A stretch of 64,000 nt of DNA. Origin: Acinetobacter kookii. Its GTDB lineage: Bacteria; Pseudomonadota; Gammaproteobacteria; Pseudomonadales; Moraxellaceae. The stretch lies in assembly GCF_900096895.1 (NCBI RefSeq), contig NZ_FMYO01000002.1, positions 267,119 to 331,118 of the forward strand, read 5' to 3'. The translations under genes and the position numbers were made by a program. A model generated the notes under the pieces. It saw nothing but the letters and a program-made list of their open reading frames with translations, was not told the DNA's origin and did no database searches. Below are positions 20,218-30,325 of this stretch, one piece after another (position 1 is the stretch's first letter; each line of letters begins with the position of its first letter).

Positions 20218-21783
20218 ATGACGCAACCGACCCAGACCTTTGAGTTTAACCAATATCATTTAGGCATTTGGTATAGTACTTATAGACTCATTATTGCGAC
20301 CAGTCTTCTGCTGATTTTTTTGTTAACTTATCAGCGTTTAAATACCGATTATCACTATCCACAGCTTTATCTTTACGCCCTGATAGGTTACGTATCAATC
20401 AGCTGTATCCAGTTAATCACGCTGAAAAGCATACGTTTAAAAATTACTCAGCAACTCCCCCTGTTATTTGTTGTCGATGTTATTGCTTTAAGCTTGCTCA
20501 CCCTGGCGGTAGACGGCCCGAACCTGCAATTGAGTTTGCTGTTTGTGATTACTATCTTCGCAGCCTCGTTATTACTCAACGCCAAAAAGGCCTTGATTAT
20601 TACCTTGATTGCCGTGATCAGCGTGATTTATCAGCTTTTTATAGGTAGTATTTTTGATTTTTCTTCACTGAATAATATTGGCAATAGTGCAGTATTGGCC
20701 TTTCTGTTTTTAGTGGTGTATGGCAGTGGGCAAATTGCAGTAAAACGCTTTCAAATCCTTGAAAATTTAAATTTTTCCCAATCGCTAGAATTAAATCGAC
20801 TGCAAAACCTGAATCGCTATATTCTGGAACAGATCGAACTCGGCTATCTGGTTTTAGATGAAAACTGCCATATTGTGCTGAGCAACCCTGCTGCCTGTCT
20901 GCTTTTAGGCATTCCTCCACTGTATGCCTATGACAAATATCCCTTATATAAGGCACAGCCCGATTTATTTGAATTACTTAAATTTGATCAATTGCAGGAC
21001 GGAGAAAAATTTCAGTTTGAATCGCAGCTCAGCCATTATCATATGCATATTGAAGTGCAAAAGCTTATGGTGCCACAACAAACCCTGACGCTACTGGTAT
21101 TGCAGGATGCCACCAAGCTCAATCAACGTGTCCAACAATTAAAACTTGCGGCACTCGGGCAACTGTCCGCCAGTATTGCTCATGAAATTCGCAATCCTCT
21201 AGCTGCCATTGTACAAGCCAATGAACTTTTGAGTGATAGCGACCCGCATCAGCAGGCAACCTTAAGCCGGATGATTTCGAAACAGACACAGCGGATTGAC
21301 CGGATTATACAAGACACCCTGAATATGGTGCGCAATAAAGAAACCCATCCCTCAACCATTGAGCTGAAACAGTTTATTCCCTTACTCATTCAGGAAGATT
21401 TGGCTGATATTGCGACCCAAATTAAATATACTGTTCACAGTAATATTTTTGTTCATTTTGACGAGGCACAACTTCGTCAAGTGCTGATTAACCTGATTCG
21501 CAATGCCATTCGACACAATTCCCCAGAACATTCACATATCGAATTGAATGTTAACTTACATGAAGCCAATGTGCGCATTGATGTTCGTGATTTTGGGGCG
21601 GGCGTTGCTTCCAAGGACTTGGCTAATTTGTTTCAACCTTTTTTTAGTACCGAAATCACGGGAACTGGTTTAGGATTATACTTATCACATAGTTTTTGCG
21701 AAGCCAACCAGGCAAAACTGAACTATGTAAAACAAGAACAGGGAGCATGCTTTCGAATAGAATGCCTGCGAGTCGCTTTATAA
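20218..21783 (+). CDS. pilS: Sensor histidine kinase PilS
   Basis: NtrB/PilS-type kinase for type IV pilus transcription. About six membrane segments lie in residues 25-180. A cytosolic linker with a PAS-like domain (LVLDENCHIVLSNPAA, about 215-300) follows, then the HisKA motif AHEIRNPLAAI with His322 and a HATPase_c domain (N box LINLIRNAIRHN, G boxes FGAGV and GTGLGL). The 521-residue length fits. pilR follows directly, which decides PilS over other kinases. Confidence 0.92.
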   Translation: MTQPTQTFEFNQYHLGIWYSTYRLIIATSLLLIFLLTYQRLNTDYHYPQLYLYALIGYVSISCIQLITLKSIRLKITQQLPLLFVVDVIALSLLTLAVDGPNLQLSLLFVITIFAASLLLNAKKALIITLIAVISVIYQLFIGSIFDFSSLNNIGNSAVLAFLFLVVYGSGQIAVKRFQILENLNFSQSLELNRLQNLNRYILEQIELGYLVLDENCHIVLSNPAACLLLGIPPLYAYDKYPLYKAQPDLFELLKFDQLQDGEKFQFESQLSHYHMHIEVQKLMVPQQTLTLLVLQDATKLNQRVQQLKLAALGQLSASIAHEIRNPLAAIVQANELLSDSDPHQQATLSRMISKQTQRIDRIIQDTLNMVRNKETHPSTIELKQFIPLLIQEDLADIATQIKYTVHSNIFVHFDEAQLRQVLINLIRNAIRHNSPEHSHIELNVNLHEANVRIDVRDFGAGVASKDLANLFQPFFSTEITGTGLGLYLSHSFCEANQAKLNYVKQEQGACFRIECLRVAL

Positions 21784-21805
21784 ATGAAAATTGCTGGGGT
21801 GTATT

Positions 21806-23215
21806 GTGGAACAACAACCACTTGTTTTATTGGTGGATGATGAGGAAGACTTGTGTACCCTCATGCAAATGTCTTTATCCCGGATCGGGATTAAAACCCA
21901 TATCGCCTATCGTCTTGAACAGGCCAAAAAATTCTTGTCTGAATACCGCTATGATGCCTGTTTAACCGATTTAAATTTACCGGACGGCAATGGCCTGCAA
22001 CTGGTGGAATGGATTAACCAACATTATCCATCCATACCCGTGGCGGTACTGACCGCATATGGCAATATGGAAATTGCCATCGCAGCACTTAAAGCGGGTG
22101 CCTTCGATTTTGTTAGCAAACCCGTGAATCAGAAGCATCTGGAACAGCTCCTGCAAAAGGCTTTCAACAAACCACAAGAACTGTTACAGATCAAGGAAGA
22201 TAGTCTGGAGCAAAAATTGCTGGTCGGACAATCCCTGCCGATTCAACAGTTACGGGTGACCTTAAATAAAATTGCCCGCTCTCAGGCACCCGTCTTTATT
22301 ACCGGTGAATCCGGAACGGGAAAAGAAGTCATTGCCAATCTGGTGCATCGCCTCAGTAACCGCAATGAAGGCCCTTTTATTGCCATTAACTGCGGAGCCA
22401 TCCCGACTGAATTAATGGAAAGTGAACTGTTTGGGCATAAAAAAGGCAGCTTTACCGGCGCCACTCAGGACAAACAGGGTCTGATTCAATCTGCCCACGG
22501 CGGCAGTTTGTTTCTGGATGAAATTGCTGAACTGCCTTTAAGTATGCAGGTTAAACTGCTGCGTGCCGTACAGGAAAAACGCATTCGTCCAGTCGGTTCA
22601 GACTGTGAAATTGATGTCGATTTCCGCGTGATTAGTGCCAGCCATCAGGATCTGGAAGCCCTGGTTCAGCAAGGTCGCTTTAGACAGGACTTGTTCTTCC
22701 GCATTCATGTCATGGATCTGGTCTTGCCTCCACTGCGTGAACGCGGTGACGATATCATTTTATTGGCCCATCACTTTATTCAGAAAATTTCTCAGGAATG
22801 GGCTATTCCTCAAAAACAGCTGACTGATCGTGCGAAAAGCTTTTTACTGAGTCAATATTATCCCGGCAATGTGCGTGAACTGCGCAATATCATTGAACGC
22901 GCGATTACCTTAAGCGATGATGAAATCATCGACTTGCAACACTTGCAAAGCGCACCTTTACGCTATCCTACTGCGGCAGCATCAGAGGTAACGGAAGACC
23001 AGCACAGCTTGCGTAGTGACATCCTGATATCTTCCAAGAAATTGCCTGATGAAGGTCTGGAGCTTTATCTGGAAAATATTGAAAAAGATATTTTACTCAA
23101 TGCACTGAATTTAACCCATTGGAACAGGACCCTGGCGGCCAAGAAACTGGGCATGTCTTTCCGTTCCTTGCGTTATCGTCTGAAGAAATTTGGTTTAGAT
23201 ACCGACGAGGACTAG
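21806..23215 (+). CDS. pilR: Sigma-54-dependent response regulator PilR
   Basis: NtrC-family activator, best known for driving pilA. Domains: receiver (phospho-acceptor Asp55 in CLTDLNLPDG), AAA+ domain with Walker A GESGTGKE, sigma-54 contact loop GSFTGA (Ser in place of the common Ala) and GGSLFLDEIAELP, then a Fis-type helix-turn-helix at the C-terminus (NRTLAAKKLGMSFRSLRYRL). GTG 21806 is preferred because GGGG lies seven bases upstream; TTG 21791 is in frame as well. It is the last gene of the group. Confidence 0.93.
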   Translation: MEQQPLVLLVDDEEDLCTLMQMSLSRIGIKTHIAYRLEQAKKFLSEYRYDACLTDLNLPDGNGLQLVEWINQHYPSIPVAVLTAYGNMEIAIAALKAGAFDFVSKPVNQKHLEQLLQKAFNKPQELLQIKEDSLEQKLLVGQSLPIQQLRVTLNKIARSQAPVFITGESGTGKEVIANLVHRLSNRNEGPFIAINCGAIPTELMESELFGHKKGSFTGATQDKQGLIQSAHGGSLFLDEIAELPLSMQVKLLRAVQEKRIRPVGSDCEIDVDFRVISASHQDLEALVQQGRFRQDLFFRIHVMDLVLPPLRERGDDIILLAHHFIQKISQEWAIPQKQLTDRAKSFLLSQYYPGNVRELRNIIERAITLSDDEIIDLQHLQSAPLRYPTAAASEVTEDQHSLRSDILISSKKLPDEGLELYLENIEKDILLNALNLTHWNRTLAAKKLGMSFRSLRYRLKKFGLDTDED

Positions 23216-23239
23216 GCTATTTTTAAGGATTAGACGGTT

Positions 23240-24421
23240 TTATTTATGGCTTAAAATGATCTCTGCAACATGTTCCAGATAGTTTTCTTCTTTCATGTCA
23301 TGTTGCAGCAGATAGGGTTGATTGGGCTGAATCCCCACCCCTTCAATCATTTGCCCTTTAGGGGTGTAGTAATGCGATACCGTCATCTGTAAAGCTGCAC
23401 CATTGGAAAGGGGAAACAGTTTTTGCACTACGCCCTTTCCATAGCTTTTATCACCCACCACCCAGGCACGCCCATGATCTTTCATCGCTGCAGTAAACAC
23501 TTCAGCAGCAGAGGCAGAACGGTTATTGATTAAAATACCCAACTTTAAATTCTGAAATTCAAAACTGGGTAAGGCCTGAAACTGCTGGTCGCCTTCAGAA
23601 CGGCTTTTGGTCGAAACGATGATGCCCTGATTCAAAAAAAGATCGGCCGATTCAACCGCAGCAGACAACAATCCGCCCGGGTTATTTCTTAAATCCAGCA
23701 ATACCGCTTTCAAGCGTGAAGAAGAATGCTCTTCAATCAGGCGTTTGATTTCATTGGCTGTATCTTGCTGAAATACCTTGACTTTGATCACCAGCACCTG
23801 ATTATGCAGCAGGGTTGCCTGAATATCGGTTTCTATTTTTTTATTACGGACTAAAATCAGCGGCTTGCTACTTGGTGCCAGCTGTAAACTTAAGGTAGAG
23901 CCAATCGAACCATTCAGCAAGCTGTTCACCTGATCATGATTGAATTTTTTCAGTTCCTGATCATCAATCTTAAAAACACTGACCCCATTGCGCAAACCTT
24001 GCTTGGCTGAATCCGCATTTTCCTTTAATCTTCGAATGACCCATTGATGCAACTGTGAGTCATAAGCCAGTTCAAAATCGACAGAGGCGATATCACCTTC
24101 GGTATATTGTAACAGCTGCTTATAATCTTCTGGACTTAAATAACGGGAATAACGATCCAGGCCACTGACCAGACCTTTAATGGCCTGTTGAAACAAGGCT
24201 TCATCATTTTTGGCATCGACATAATTTTCTTTGACAATGCTGTAAATCTGCACGAACTGCTGAATTGATTCCACCGGAACTTCAGCATAATTCTGTTCCA
24301 CTTCATCATCAAAATCTAGAACTGGCTGAACCTTGCCTTTTACCGCGGCAAGGGCGGAATGGCTCACACACATGAATAACGTTGTTAAAATGACAACCTT
24401 GTTCCAGCGCTGTAAAGCCAT
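23240..24421 (-). CDS. ctpA: S41 family C-terminal processing peptidase
   Basis: Periplasmic tail-specific serine protease of the CtpA type. It has a signal peptide (about residues 1-25), an N-terminal helical region, a degenerate PDZ domain (about 120-185), and the S41 catalytic core with the Ser nucleophile in NRSASAAEVF and the Lys in GDKSYGKG. Length 393, shorter than E. coli Prc (682) and like CtpA. It is 26 bases after gpmI, the second gene of that minus-strand operon, an order seen in other gammaproteobacteria. Confidence 0.9.
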   Translation of the reverse strand: MALQRWNKVVILTTLFMCVSHSALAAVKGKVQPVLDFDDEVEQNYAEVPVESIQQFVQIYSIVKENYVDAKNDEALFQQAIKGLVSGLDRYSRYLSPEDYKQLLQYTEGDIASVDFELAYDSQLHQWVIRRLKENADSAKQGLRNGVSVFKIDDQELKKFNHDQVNSLLNGSIGSTLSLQLAPSSKPLILVRNKKIETDIQATLLHNQVLVIKVKVFQQDTANEIKRLIEEHSSSRLKAVLLDLRNNPGGLLSAAVESADLFLNQGIIVSTKSRSEGDQQFQALPSFEFQNLKLGILINNRSASAAEVFTAAMKDHGRAWVVGDKSYGKGVVQKLFPLSNGAALQMTVSHYYTPKGQMIEGVGIQPNQPYLLQHDMKEENYLEHVAEIILSHK

Positions 24422-24447
24422 CCATCCACCTGTTTATACGAAAATTT

Positions 24448-25995
24448 TTATGATTTTAAAGTAATCAAATTACGACCTTGCATTTCTGCAGGTACAGGAA
24501 TTTGCATGAGATTCAACAATGTCGGTGCGACATCTGCAAGCACCCCCCCTTCAGCAATCGTGGCAGAAGTCGGGCCTGCATAGATAAACGGAACCAGTTC
24601 AGTGGTATGTTGGGTATGTACCTGACCGCTCTGGTAGTCCTGCATTTGCTCTACATTACCATGATCGGCAGTAATCAGCATATGACCTTTTTGTGCCATC
24701 ACCGCTTCATAAACACGGCCCAGACAAGTATCCACCGCTTCCACTGCTTTCACTGCGGCATCAAATACACCGGTATGCCCAACCATATCACCATTGGCAT
24801 AGTTCACCACCAAGAGGTCGTATTTACCTGAATTAATTGCAGCAACCAGTTCATCAGTCACCTCATAAGCACTCATTTCCGGTTTCAGGTCATAAGTCGC
24901 CACGCTTGGAGATGGAATCAAAATGCGTTTTTCACCCGGGTATTCATCTTCACGACCACCACTGAAGAAGAAGGTCACATGGGCATATTTTTCTGTTTCG
25001 GCAATACGCAGCTGGGTTTTACCCAGACTGGATAAATACTCGCCAATCGAGTTTTTCAGCCCTTCCGGCATGTAAGCAACCGGCGCATCAATGGTCGCCT
25101 GGTAACGGGTCAGCATCACAAATTTAGACAGGCTTGGAACCACTTTACGCTCAAAACCGGCAAAGTCCTTTTCTACAAAGGCTTTAGTAATTTCACGCGC
25201 ACGGTCGGCACGGAAATTCATGAACACTACACTGTCGCCATCCTGAATTTTCGCCACATCACCAATACGGGTCGCTTTGACAAATTCATCACTTTCTTCA
25301 GCTGCATACGCCTGTTCCAGACCTTCAACAGCTGTTGCAGCGGTACGTACGGCTTCACCTTCAGTCAGCAGACGGTAGGCCTGTTCTACACGATCCCAAC
25401 GGTTGTCACGGTCCATGGCAAAATAACGGCCGATCAGGGTCGCAATACGACCCTGGCCCGGATATTGGGCAAATAACGCATCTAATTTTTCAAGCGAAGG
25501 CTGCGCACTTTTAGGCGGTGTATCGCGACCATCCAGAAAAGCATGCAGATAAACTTTGGCACTGCGTTTCAGTGCCAGTTCAGCCATGGCCACAATATGG
25601 TCTTCATGCGAATGCACGCCACCTTGCGACAGCAAGCCCATAATATGTACTGCACCATTTGCAGCTTTGGCTTTTTCAACGGCATCGACCAGCACTTCGT
25701 GCTCAAAAAAAGCACCGGTACGGATGTCTTTGGTAATACGAGTGAAATCCTGATACAGCACACGGCCTGCACCCAGGTTCATATGACCGACTTCAGAGTT
25801 GCCCATTTGACCATCAGGCAGGCCGACATCTTCACCTGAACCTGAAATCAAACCATGCGGATGCTTTTGTTGTATAGCAGTTAAATTAGGTCGTTTTGCT
25901 GCCAGGAAAGCATTGTCTTCGACCGCTTCGCGATGACCCACACCATCCATGATTACCAATACGTGAGGGATTTTGCCAGCAGTTGCATCCGTCAT
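24448..25995 (-). CDS. gpmI: 2,3-bisphosphoglycerate-independent phosphoglycerate mutase
   Basis: Interconverts 3- and 2-phosphoglycerate in the cytoplasm with two Mn ions. The 515-residue enzyme has the phosphatase-like domain start [12 protein letters not shown], the Ser nucleophile in [13 protein letters not shown], and the C-terminal metal ligands in [14 protein letters not shown] 25995 is selected because it gives the normal length; the open frame upstream to 26052 adds residues without similarity. First gene of gpmI-ctpA. Confidence 0.95.
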   Translation of the reverse strand: MTDATAGKIPHVLVIMDGVGHREAVEDNAFLAAKRPNLTAIQQKHPHGLISGSGEDVGLPDGQMGNSEVGHMNLGAGRVLYQDFTRITKDIRTGAFFEHEVLVDAVEKAKAANGAVHIMGLLSQGGVHSHEDHIVAMAELALKRSAKVYLHAFLDGRDTPPKSAQPSLEKLDALFAQYPGQGRIATLIGRYFAMDRDNRWDRVEQAYRLLTEGEAVRTAATAVEGLEQAYAAEESDEFVKATRIGDVAKIQDGDSVVFMNFRADRAREITKAFVEKDFAGFERKVVPSLSKFVMLTRYQATIDAPVAYMPEGLKNSIGEYLSSLGKTQLRIAETEKYAHVTFFFSGGREDEYPGEKRILIPSPSVATYDLKPEMSAYEVTDELVAAINSGKYDLLVVNYANGDMVGHTGVFDAAVKAVEAVDTCLGRVYEAVMAQKGHMLITADHGNVEQMQDYQSGQVHTQHTTELVPFIYAGPTSATIAEGGVLADVAPTLLNLMQIPVPAEMQGRNLITLKS

Positions 25996-26116
25996 AATGA
26001 ACACTCTTTTGTTTACAATTTCATCGTCATATCTTACCGAATTTTCGGTCAAGACTCTATGTGCAGATCATGACTAAAGCTGATCATGCACATTGTTTTT
26101 ATCACTGTCGGGTCTG

Positions 26117-27187
26117 TTAACGTGCGCGGCGCAGTAAATAACCGCCGACCAGCATCATCAGCACAATCGGTACAAACACAAACCAGGCCGGCGAAGGTGA
26201 ATAGACCAGACTTGCATAGCCCATAAAATCTTGCAGGTAGAAGAATCCCAGACCGATAAATAAGGCAATGACCAGACGGAAACCCATCGACTGTTGGCGT
26301 AAAGGACCAAAAATAAAGGAACAGGCAATCAGTACCAAGGCAATCAGCGCAAAAGGCGAAGCGACTTTTTGCCAGAATGCCAGCTGATAGGTTTTCGGCA
26401 CCTGGCTATATTCATGCATGTAGCTCATGAAACTCACCAGCTGACTTGGAGATAAATCTTCCGGGTCAATGGTGACCATATGCACATATTTCGGTTGCAG
26501 GGCTAAAGCCAGCGGTAGCTGTGCTGTCTGTGCCAGAGTAGCATTGCCTTGAGGCAGAATATCTATCTGGGTTGCCTGCTGCAGCTTCCAGTCACCATCT
26601 TTAATGAACTGGCCCTGTTCCGCATTCAATACACCTTTCAGATAATAATTGTCATCAAAGTCGACCACCTGAACATGCTGAAGCTGGCCTTGTGCATTGG
26701 CATAATCAATATAAATAAAACGCTGACCTTCCCGGGTCCAGTAGCCCCTCACCTCGCCCAATGCACTGGCGCTACGGTGATCCTTGACACTTTTGGCCTG
26801 TTCATTGGTATACGGAATTACCCATTCACTCAAGACAAAGGATAAAACCACCAGAATCAGCGCCGAACGGATGACCCAACCCACAATACGCCACAGGCTG
26901 ATTCCCACCGAGCGCATCACCACCAGCTCACTATTGGAAGCCAGGGTGCCTAAACCCAGCACCGCACCAATCAGGGCAGAAATAGGTAAAATTTCATAAA
27001 GATAACGCGGCGCACCCCATAACACATAGAGAAATGCCTGCCAGGCTCCGTAGTTCTCGTTCAGTGAACCCAATTCACCCAAATAGGTAAACAGCACCTG
27101 TAAAACAGAGAGTACCGCGGTTGCCCCCAGCATGGCGAGTGCCGTGGTTTTGGTCACATGTTTGGCGACTATTCGACGTGCTAACAT
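26117..27187 (-). CDS. lptG: LPS export permease LptG
   Basis: Inner-membrane permease of the LptB2FG transporter that extracts lipopolysaccharide or lipooligosaccharide for transport to the outer membrane. The 356-residue protein has three N-terminal membrane segments, a periplasmic beta-jellyroll (about 125-265) and three C-terminal segments. Conserved starts and loops include NSELVVMRSVGIS. It begins one base after the lptF stop, so translation is coupled. Confidence 0.94.
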   Translation of the reverse strand: MLARRIVAKHVTKTTALAMLGATAVLSVLQVLFTYLGELGSLNENYGAWQAFLYVLWGAPRYLYEILPISALIGAVLGLGTLASNSELVVMRSVGISLWRIVGWVIRSALILVVLSFVLSEWVIPYTNEQAKSVKDHRSASALGEVRGYWTREGQRFIYIDYANAQGQLQHVQVVDFDDNYYLKGVLNAEQGQFIKDGDWKLQQATQIDILPQGNATLAQTAQLPLALALQPKYVHMVTIDPEDLSPSQLVSFMSYMHEYSQVPKTYQLAFWQKVASPFALIALVLIACSFIFGPLRQQSMGFRLVIALFIGLGFFYLQDFMGYASLVYSPSPAWFVFVPIVLMMLVGGYLLRRAR

Positions 27188-27188
27188 T

Positions 27189-28289
27189 TTAAGACCTCAC
27201 CTGCTGAATTCGTTTCTTGATTTTGGGTGCCAGTTTCTGTTTGCGGGAAAACAGTGCTGCCGCAACAGCATAGGCCAGCAACACCAGAGGATAGGCCCAT
27301 ATGCCCATTTCATCTTTACTGATGCGCGTTTTGACTGCCATCAGGGCGACAATCAGGCTGGCAAAAATCAGTAAGGCCGGGAACAGTTTTAAATAACGTC
27401 CCTGACGCGGACTCACTTCACACAGGGCAATCGCCAGCATTAAGGCAGCCACAATGGAAAAGGGTACGAAGATCCGCCAGCCCAATTCACTCGCAACGAC
27501 AGGATCGTTGCGGTTGGTCCAGAGCTTGGCAATTGGCAAGGCTTCCACTTCGGCGCTTTCAAATTTGGCTTCTTGATCATTTTCCAGACGTAAACGGTAA
27601 GACTGGAATTCGGCCTGGGTATACTTGGGGGTGCCGGGGAAAATCTCATAACGGCGCCCTTCTACCAAATCGACAATACTGGCGGTTTCATTGGCCACTT
27701 CAACACGGGTGGCTTCTTTGGCCAAAATCATGATGTCAGGTTTGCCCGGTTTCTGGGCACGCTGATAGAAAAACACATCTTTCAGATTTCGACGGTCTTC
27801 GGACAGGTCTCCGGCATAAATGGTATAGGGACCCGAGGAAATAAACTCTTTGGGACGGACCAGATCGAAACCGGTTCTCACTGCCTGCTTGGTGGTCAGC
27901 TCTTCAAACTGACGCAGTCCCCAAGGAGACATCCACACCATTAACACCGTTTGCACGGCAAGAAAAACCACCGTCAACGGAATCAGCAAACGTCCCAACT
28001 GGTTACGGCTGATGCCACTGCCATTCATGACCGCCATCTCATGATCGACATACAATCGGCCAAATACCAGCATCAAACCGATAAAGAAACCTAGTGGAAG
28101 AATTAAGGTTAAAAATTCCGGTAGCCGATAACCAATAATACTAAACAAAATACTGGCATCCAGACGGCCTTGTGCCGCAACACCAAAGTACTTGATCAGT
28201 CGACCACCCATCATAATTAAGGTCAATAAGGCAATTACCACCAAGGATGTAGACAGCACTTGCTTGACCAGATAACGCCGAATAATCAA
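27189..28289 (-). CDS. lptF: LPS export permease LptF
   Basis: Partner of LptG, with the same layout: N-terminal membrane segments (IIRRYLVKQVLSTSLVV), the coupling region DHEMAVMNGSGIS, a periplasmic jellyroll and C-terminal membrane segments. 366 residues, normal. It is the first gene of lptF-lptG, divergent from pepA; this arrangement is conserved widely in gammaproteobacteria. Confidence 0.94.
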   Translation of the reverse strand: MIIRRYLVKQVLSTSLVVIALLTLIMMGGRLIKYFGVAAQGRLDASILFSIIGYRLPEFLTLILPLGFFIGLMLVFGRLYVDHEMAVMNGSGISRNQLGRLLIPLTVVFLAVQTVLMVWMSPWGLRQFEELTTKQAVRTGFDLVRPKEFISSGPYTIYAGDLSEDRRNLKDVFFYQRAQKPGKPDIMILAKEATRVEVANETASIVDLVEGRRYEIFPGTPKYTQAEFQSYRLRLENDQEAKFESAEVEALPIAKLWTNRNDPVVASELGWRIFVPFSIVAALMLAIALCEVSPRQGRYLKLFPALLIFASLIVALMAVKTRISKDEMGIWAYPLVLLAYAVAAALFSRKQKLAPKIKKRIQQVRS

Positions 28290-28318
28290 ATTAATTCTTC
28301 CAGAAAAAGGGCAAATAA

Positions 28319-28334
28319 AAACTAGCGCTAGTTT
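28319..28334. promoter_or_regulatory. 16-base perfect palindrome between lptF and pepA
   Basis: AAACTAGCGCTAGTTT, fully self-complementary, 30 bases ahead of the lptF start. It could be an operator. About one such palindrome is expected by chance in a window this size, so the position is the only added support. Confidence 0.4.
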
Positions 28335-28376
28335 ACCCGAATGGTGAAAATATAAAACCTATACTGTTGTTGCGCA

Positions 28377-28405
28377 TTGAAACTCTATTCATAGAAATGT
28401 TTCAA
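28377..28405. promoter_or_regulatory. Inverted repeat ahead of pepA
   Basis: TTGAAAC / GTTTCAA (28377-28383 and 28399-28405) enclosing TCTAT / ATAGA, so nearly the whole 29 bases can pair with a three-base bulge. It lies 43 bases before the pepA ATG, in the likely promoter. Confidence 0.45.
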
Positions 28406-28448
28406 TGGTTTAATGGTTTGCAATCTTTCCAAGGCATGAATACAGCAC

Positions 28449-29897
28449 ATGAAACTGACAATTAATACGTCATTCCAAGAGAATGCATCTAGCCCATGTT
28501 TATTGATATTAGTAGATTCCGAGCAGCTTCAAAAGGCTTCTACCACTTATCAAATCAATGATTTAAATAGTTTAGTCGAAGCAGCACAATTCAAGGCGAG
28601 CCTAAGCGAATCTTTAGCCCTGATTGGGAAAGTGGCGGCCTGTACCAATACCACGCTGATTGGCTTGGATAAAGCCGCTGAAATTCAGCCGGCTAAATTA
28701 GCAAAAATCGCACAAACCATTATCAAAGCGTCACAAAAAAAATTCAAACAGATCAGCATTGATATTTCTGCCCTAGCCCCTGAACAGCATTATTTGTTTG
28801 CACTGGCGCTGACTCAGGCCAGTTACGCATTTGATGAATACAAATCAAAGAAAAATGAATTTGTGCTTGAAGAAATTCATCTGATTGCCGACAACAGCAC
28901 CTTAAACCTGCAACAGTTATCTTTGATTCATGCGGTACAATCCGGTCAAAATTTGGCCCGCGATTTAGGCAACCGTCCAGGCAATATCTGTTTTCCTGAA
29001 TATCTGGCTGAACAGGCTCAAGCCTTGGCAGCACAATATCCGGACTTGCTGAAAGTGACCGTGATTAATGAACAGCAAATGGCTGACTTGGGCATGAATG
29101 CCTTTCTGGCCGTGAGCAAAGGTTCAGACCGTCCGGGCCGTGTCATTACCCTGGAATATAAAGCCCATACCGAACAGGCACCTGTGGTACTGGTCGGTAA
29201 AGGCGTAACCTTTGATACCGGCGGTATTTCACTGAAACCGGGTCTGGGCATGGATGAAATGAAATTCGACATGTGCGGCGCAGCATCCGTTCTTGGCACC
29301 ATGCGTGCATTATGTGAGGCAAAACTGCCGATTCATGTAGTCGGTGCCATTGCCGCTGCGGAAAACATGCCTTCAGGTCATGCGACCCGTCCGGGTGATA
29401 TCGTGACCAGCATGAGCGGACAAACGATCGAAATTTTAAATACCGATGCGGAAGGCCGTTTGGTGCTATGTGATACCTTAACTTACATCCAACGCTTTAA
29501 TCCGGCGCTGGTGATTGATATTGCCACCTTGACCGGTGCCTGTGTGGTGGCCCTGGGTTCAGTGTTGTCGGGTTTATTTACGCCAGATGATGAATTGGCT
29601 GCAGAAATTAGCGCTGCAGGCCAGGCTTCATTTGACCGGGTATGGCGCATGCCGGTGATTGAGGATTATCAGGAGCAGCTGGATTCGCCATTTGCCGATA
29701 TTGCCAATATCGGTGGACCGAAAGCCGGTTCTGTGACGGCTGCATGTTTCTTGCAACGTTTTACCCGTGAATACCGCTGGGCACATTTAGACGTTGCCGG
29801 TACGGCATGGAACTCAGGTACAGCCAAAGGTGCAACTGGCCGTCCTGTACCGCTATTGGTTCAATTCCTGGCAAACCGTGCGCAGTCGAATGGCTAA
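28449..29897 (+). CDS. pepA: Leucyl aminopeptidase PepA (M17)
   Basis: Two-metal cytosolic aminopeptidase, which in E. coli also acts as a DNA-binding Xer accessory protein. The 482-residue protein has the M17 metal and active-site segments: [28 protein letters not shown] and [10 protein letters not shown]. The N-terminal macrodomain-like part is less conserved. It is divergent from lptF and overlaps holC by eight bases, the usual pepA-holC order. Confidence 0.95.
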   Translation: MKLTINTSFQENASSPCLLILVDSEQLQKASTTYQINDLNSLVEAAQFKASLSESLALIGKVAACTNTTLIGLDKAAEIQPAKLAKIAQTIIKASQKKFKQISIDISALAPEQHYLFALALTQASYAFDEYKSKKNEFVLEEIHLIADNSTLNLQQLSLIHAVQSGQNLARDLGNRPGNICFPEYLAEQAQALAAQYPDLLKVTVINEQQMADLGMNAFLAVSKGSDRPGRVITLEYKAHTEQAPVVLVGKGVTFDTGGISLKPGLGMDEMKFDMCGAASVLGTMRALCEAKLPIHVVGAIAAAENMPSGHATRPGDIVTSMSGQTIEILNTDAEGRLVLCDTLTYIQRFNPALVIDIATLTGACVVALGSVLSGLFTPDDELAAEISAAGQASFDRVWRMPVIEDYQEQLDSPFADIANIGGPKAGSVTAACFLQRFTREYRWAHLDVAGTAWNSGTAKGATGRPVPLLVQFLANRAQSNG

Positions 29898-30297
29898 AGT
29901 CAGCTTTTACCTGTTTGAAAAAAGCAATGAACGGCAAGTGCAAAGCACTTGCCGTTTGTGCCGCAAGATTCTGAAACAGCCGGCACAGATCTGGTTGTAT
30001 TGCGACAATACCGACTTGCAGCAGCAGCTCGATGAACAGTTGTGGACTTTTGATCCCGGCAGTTTCATTCCGCATGGCATTGACCAGGAACAGGCCACTA
30101 TTTGCATTTCATCCCGGCTGCCGCAACAATCTGACTGTATTGTGTTTAATTTTAACAATCAAGCCCTTGAACAGATTGATAAATTTAGTCACATTATAGA
30201 AATTATCGAAAATAATGAATCGGCAAAACAACTGGGTCGTGAAAAATTTAAACAATATCGACGCTTAGGTATTGAGCCGCGAACGTTCAAGCTTTAG
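29890..30297 (+). CDS. holC: DNA polymerase III subunit chi
   Basis: Clamp-loader accessory subunit that binds SSB and psi. The 135-residue product begins [12 protein letters not shown]. Conserved features include [10 protein letters not shown], the [15 protein letters not shown] segment and the Arg-rich C-terminal part. ATG 29890 overlaps the end of pepA by eight bases; the frame is open upstream inside pepA, but only this start fits the family. It is directly coupled to pepA. Confidence 0.9.
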   Translation: MAKVSFYLFEKSNERQVQSTCRLCRKILKQPAQIWLYCDNTDLQQQLDEQLWTFDPGSFIPHGIDQEQATICISSRLPQQSDCIVFNFNNQALEQIDKFSHIIEIIENNESAKQLGREKFKQYRRLGIEPRTFKL

Positions 30298-30325
30298 CCG
30301 ATCAATTGAAATAAGGAGAGATGTG

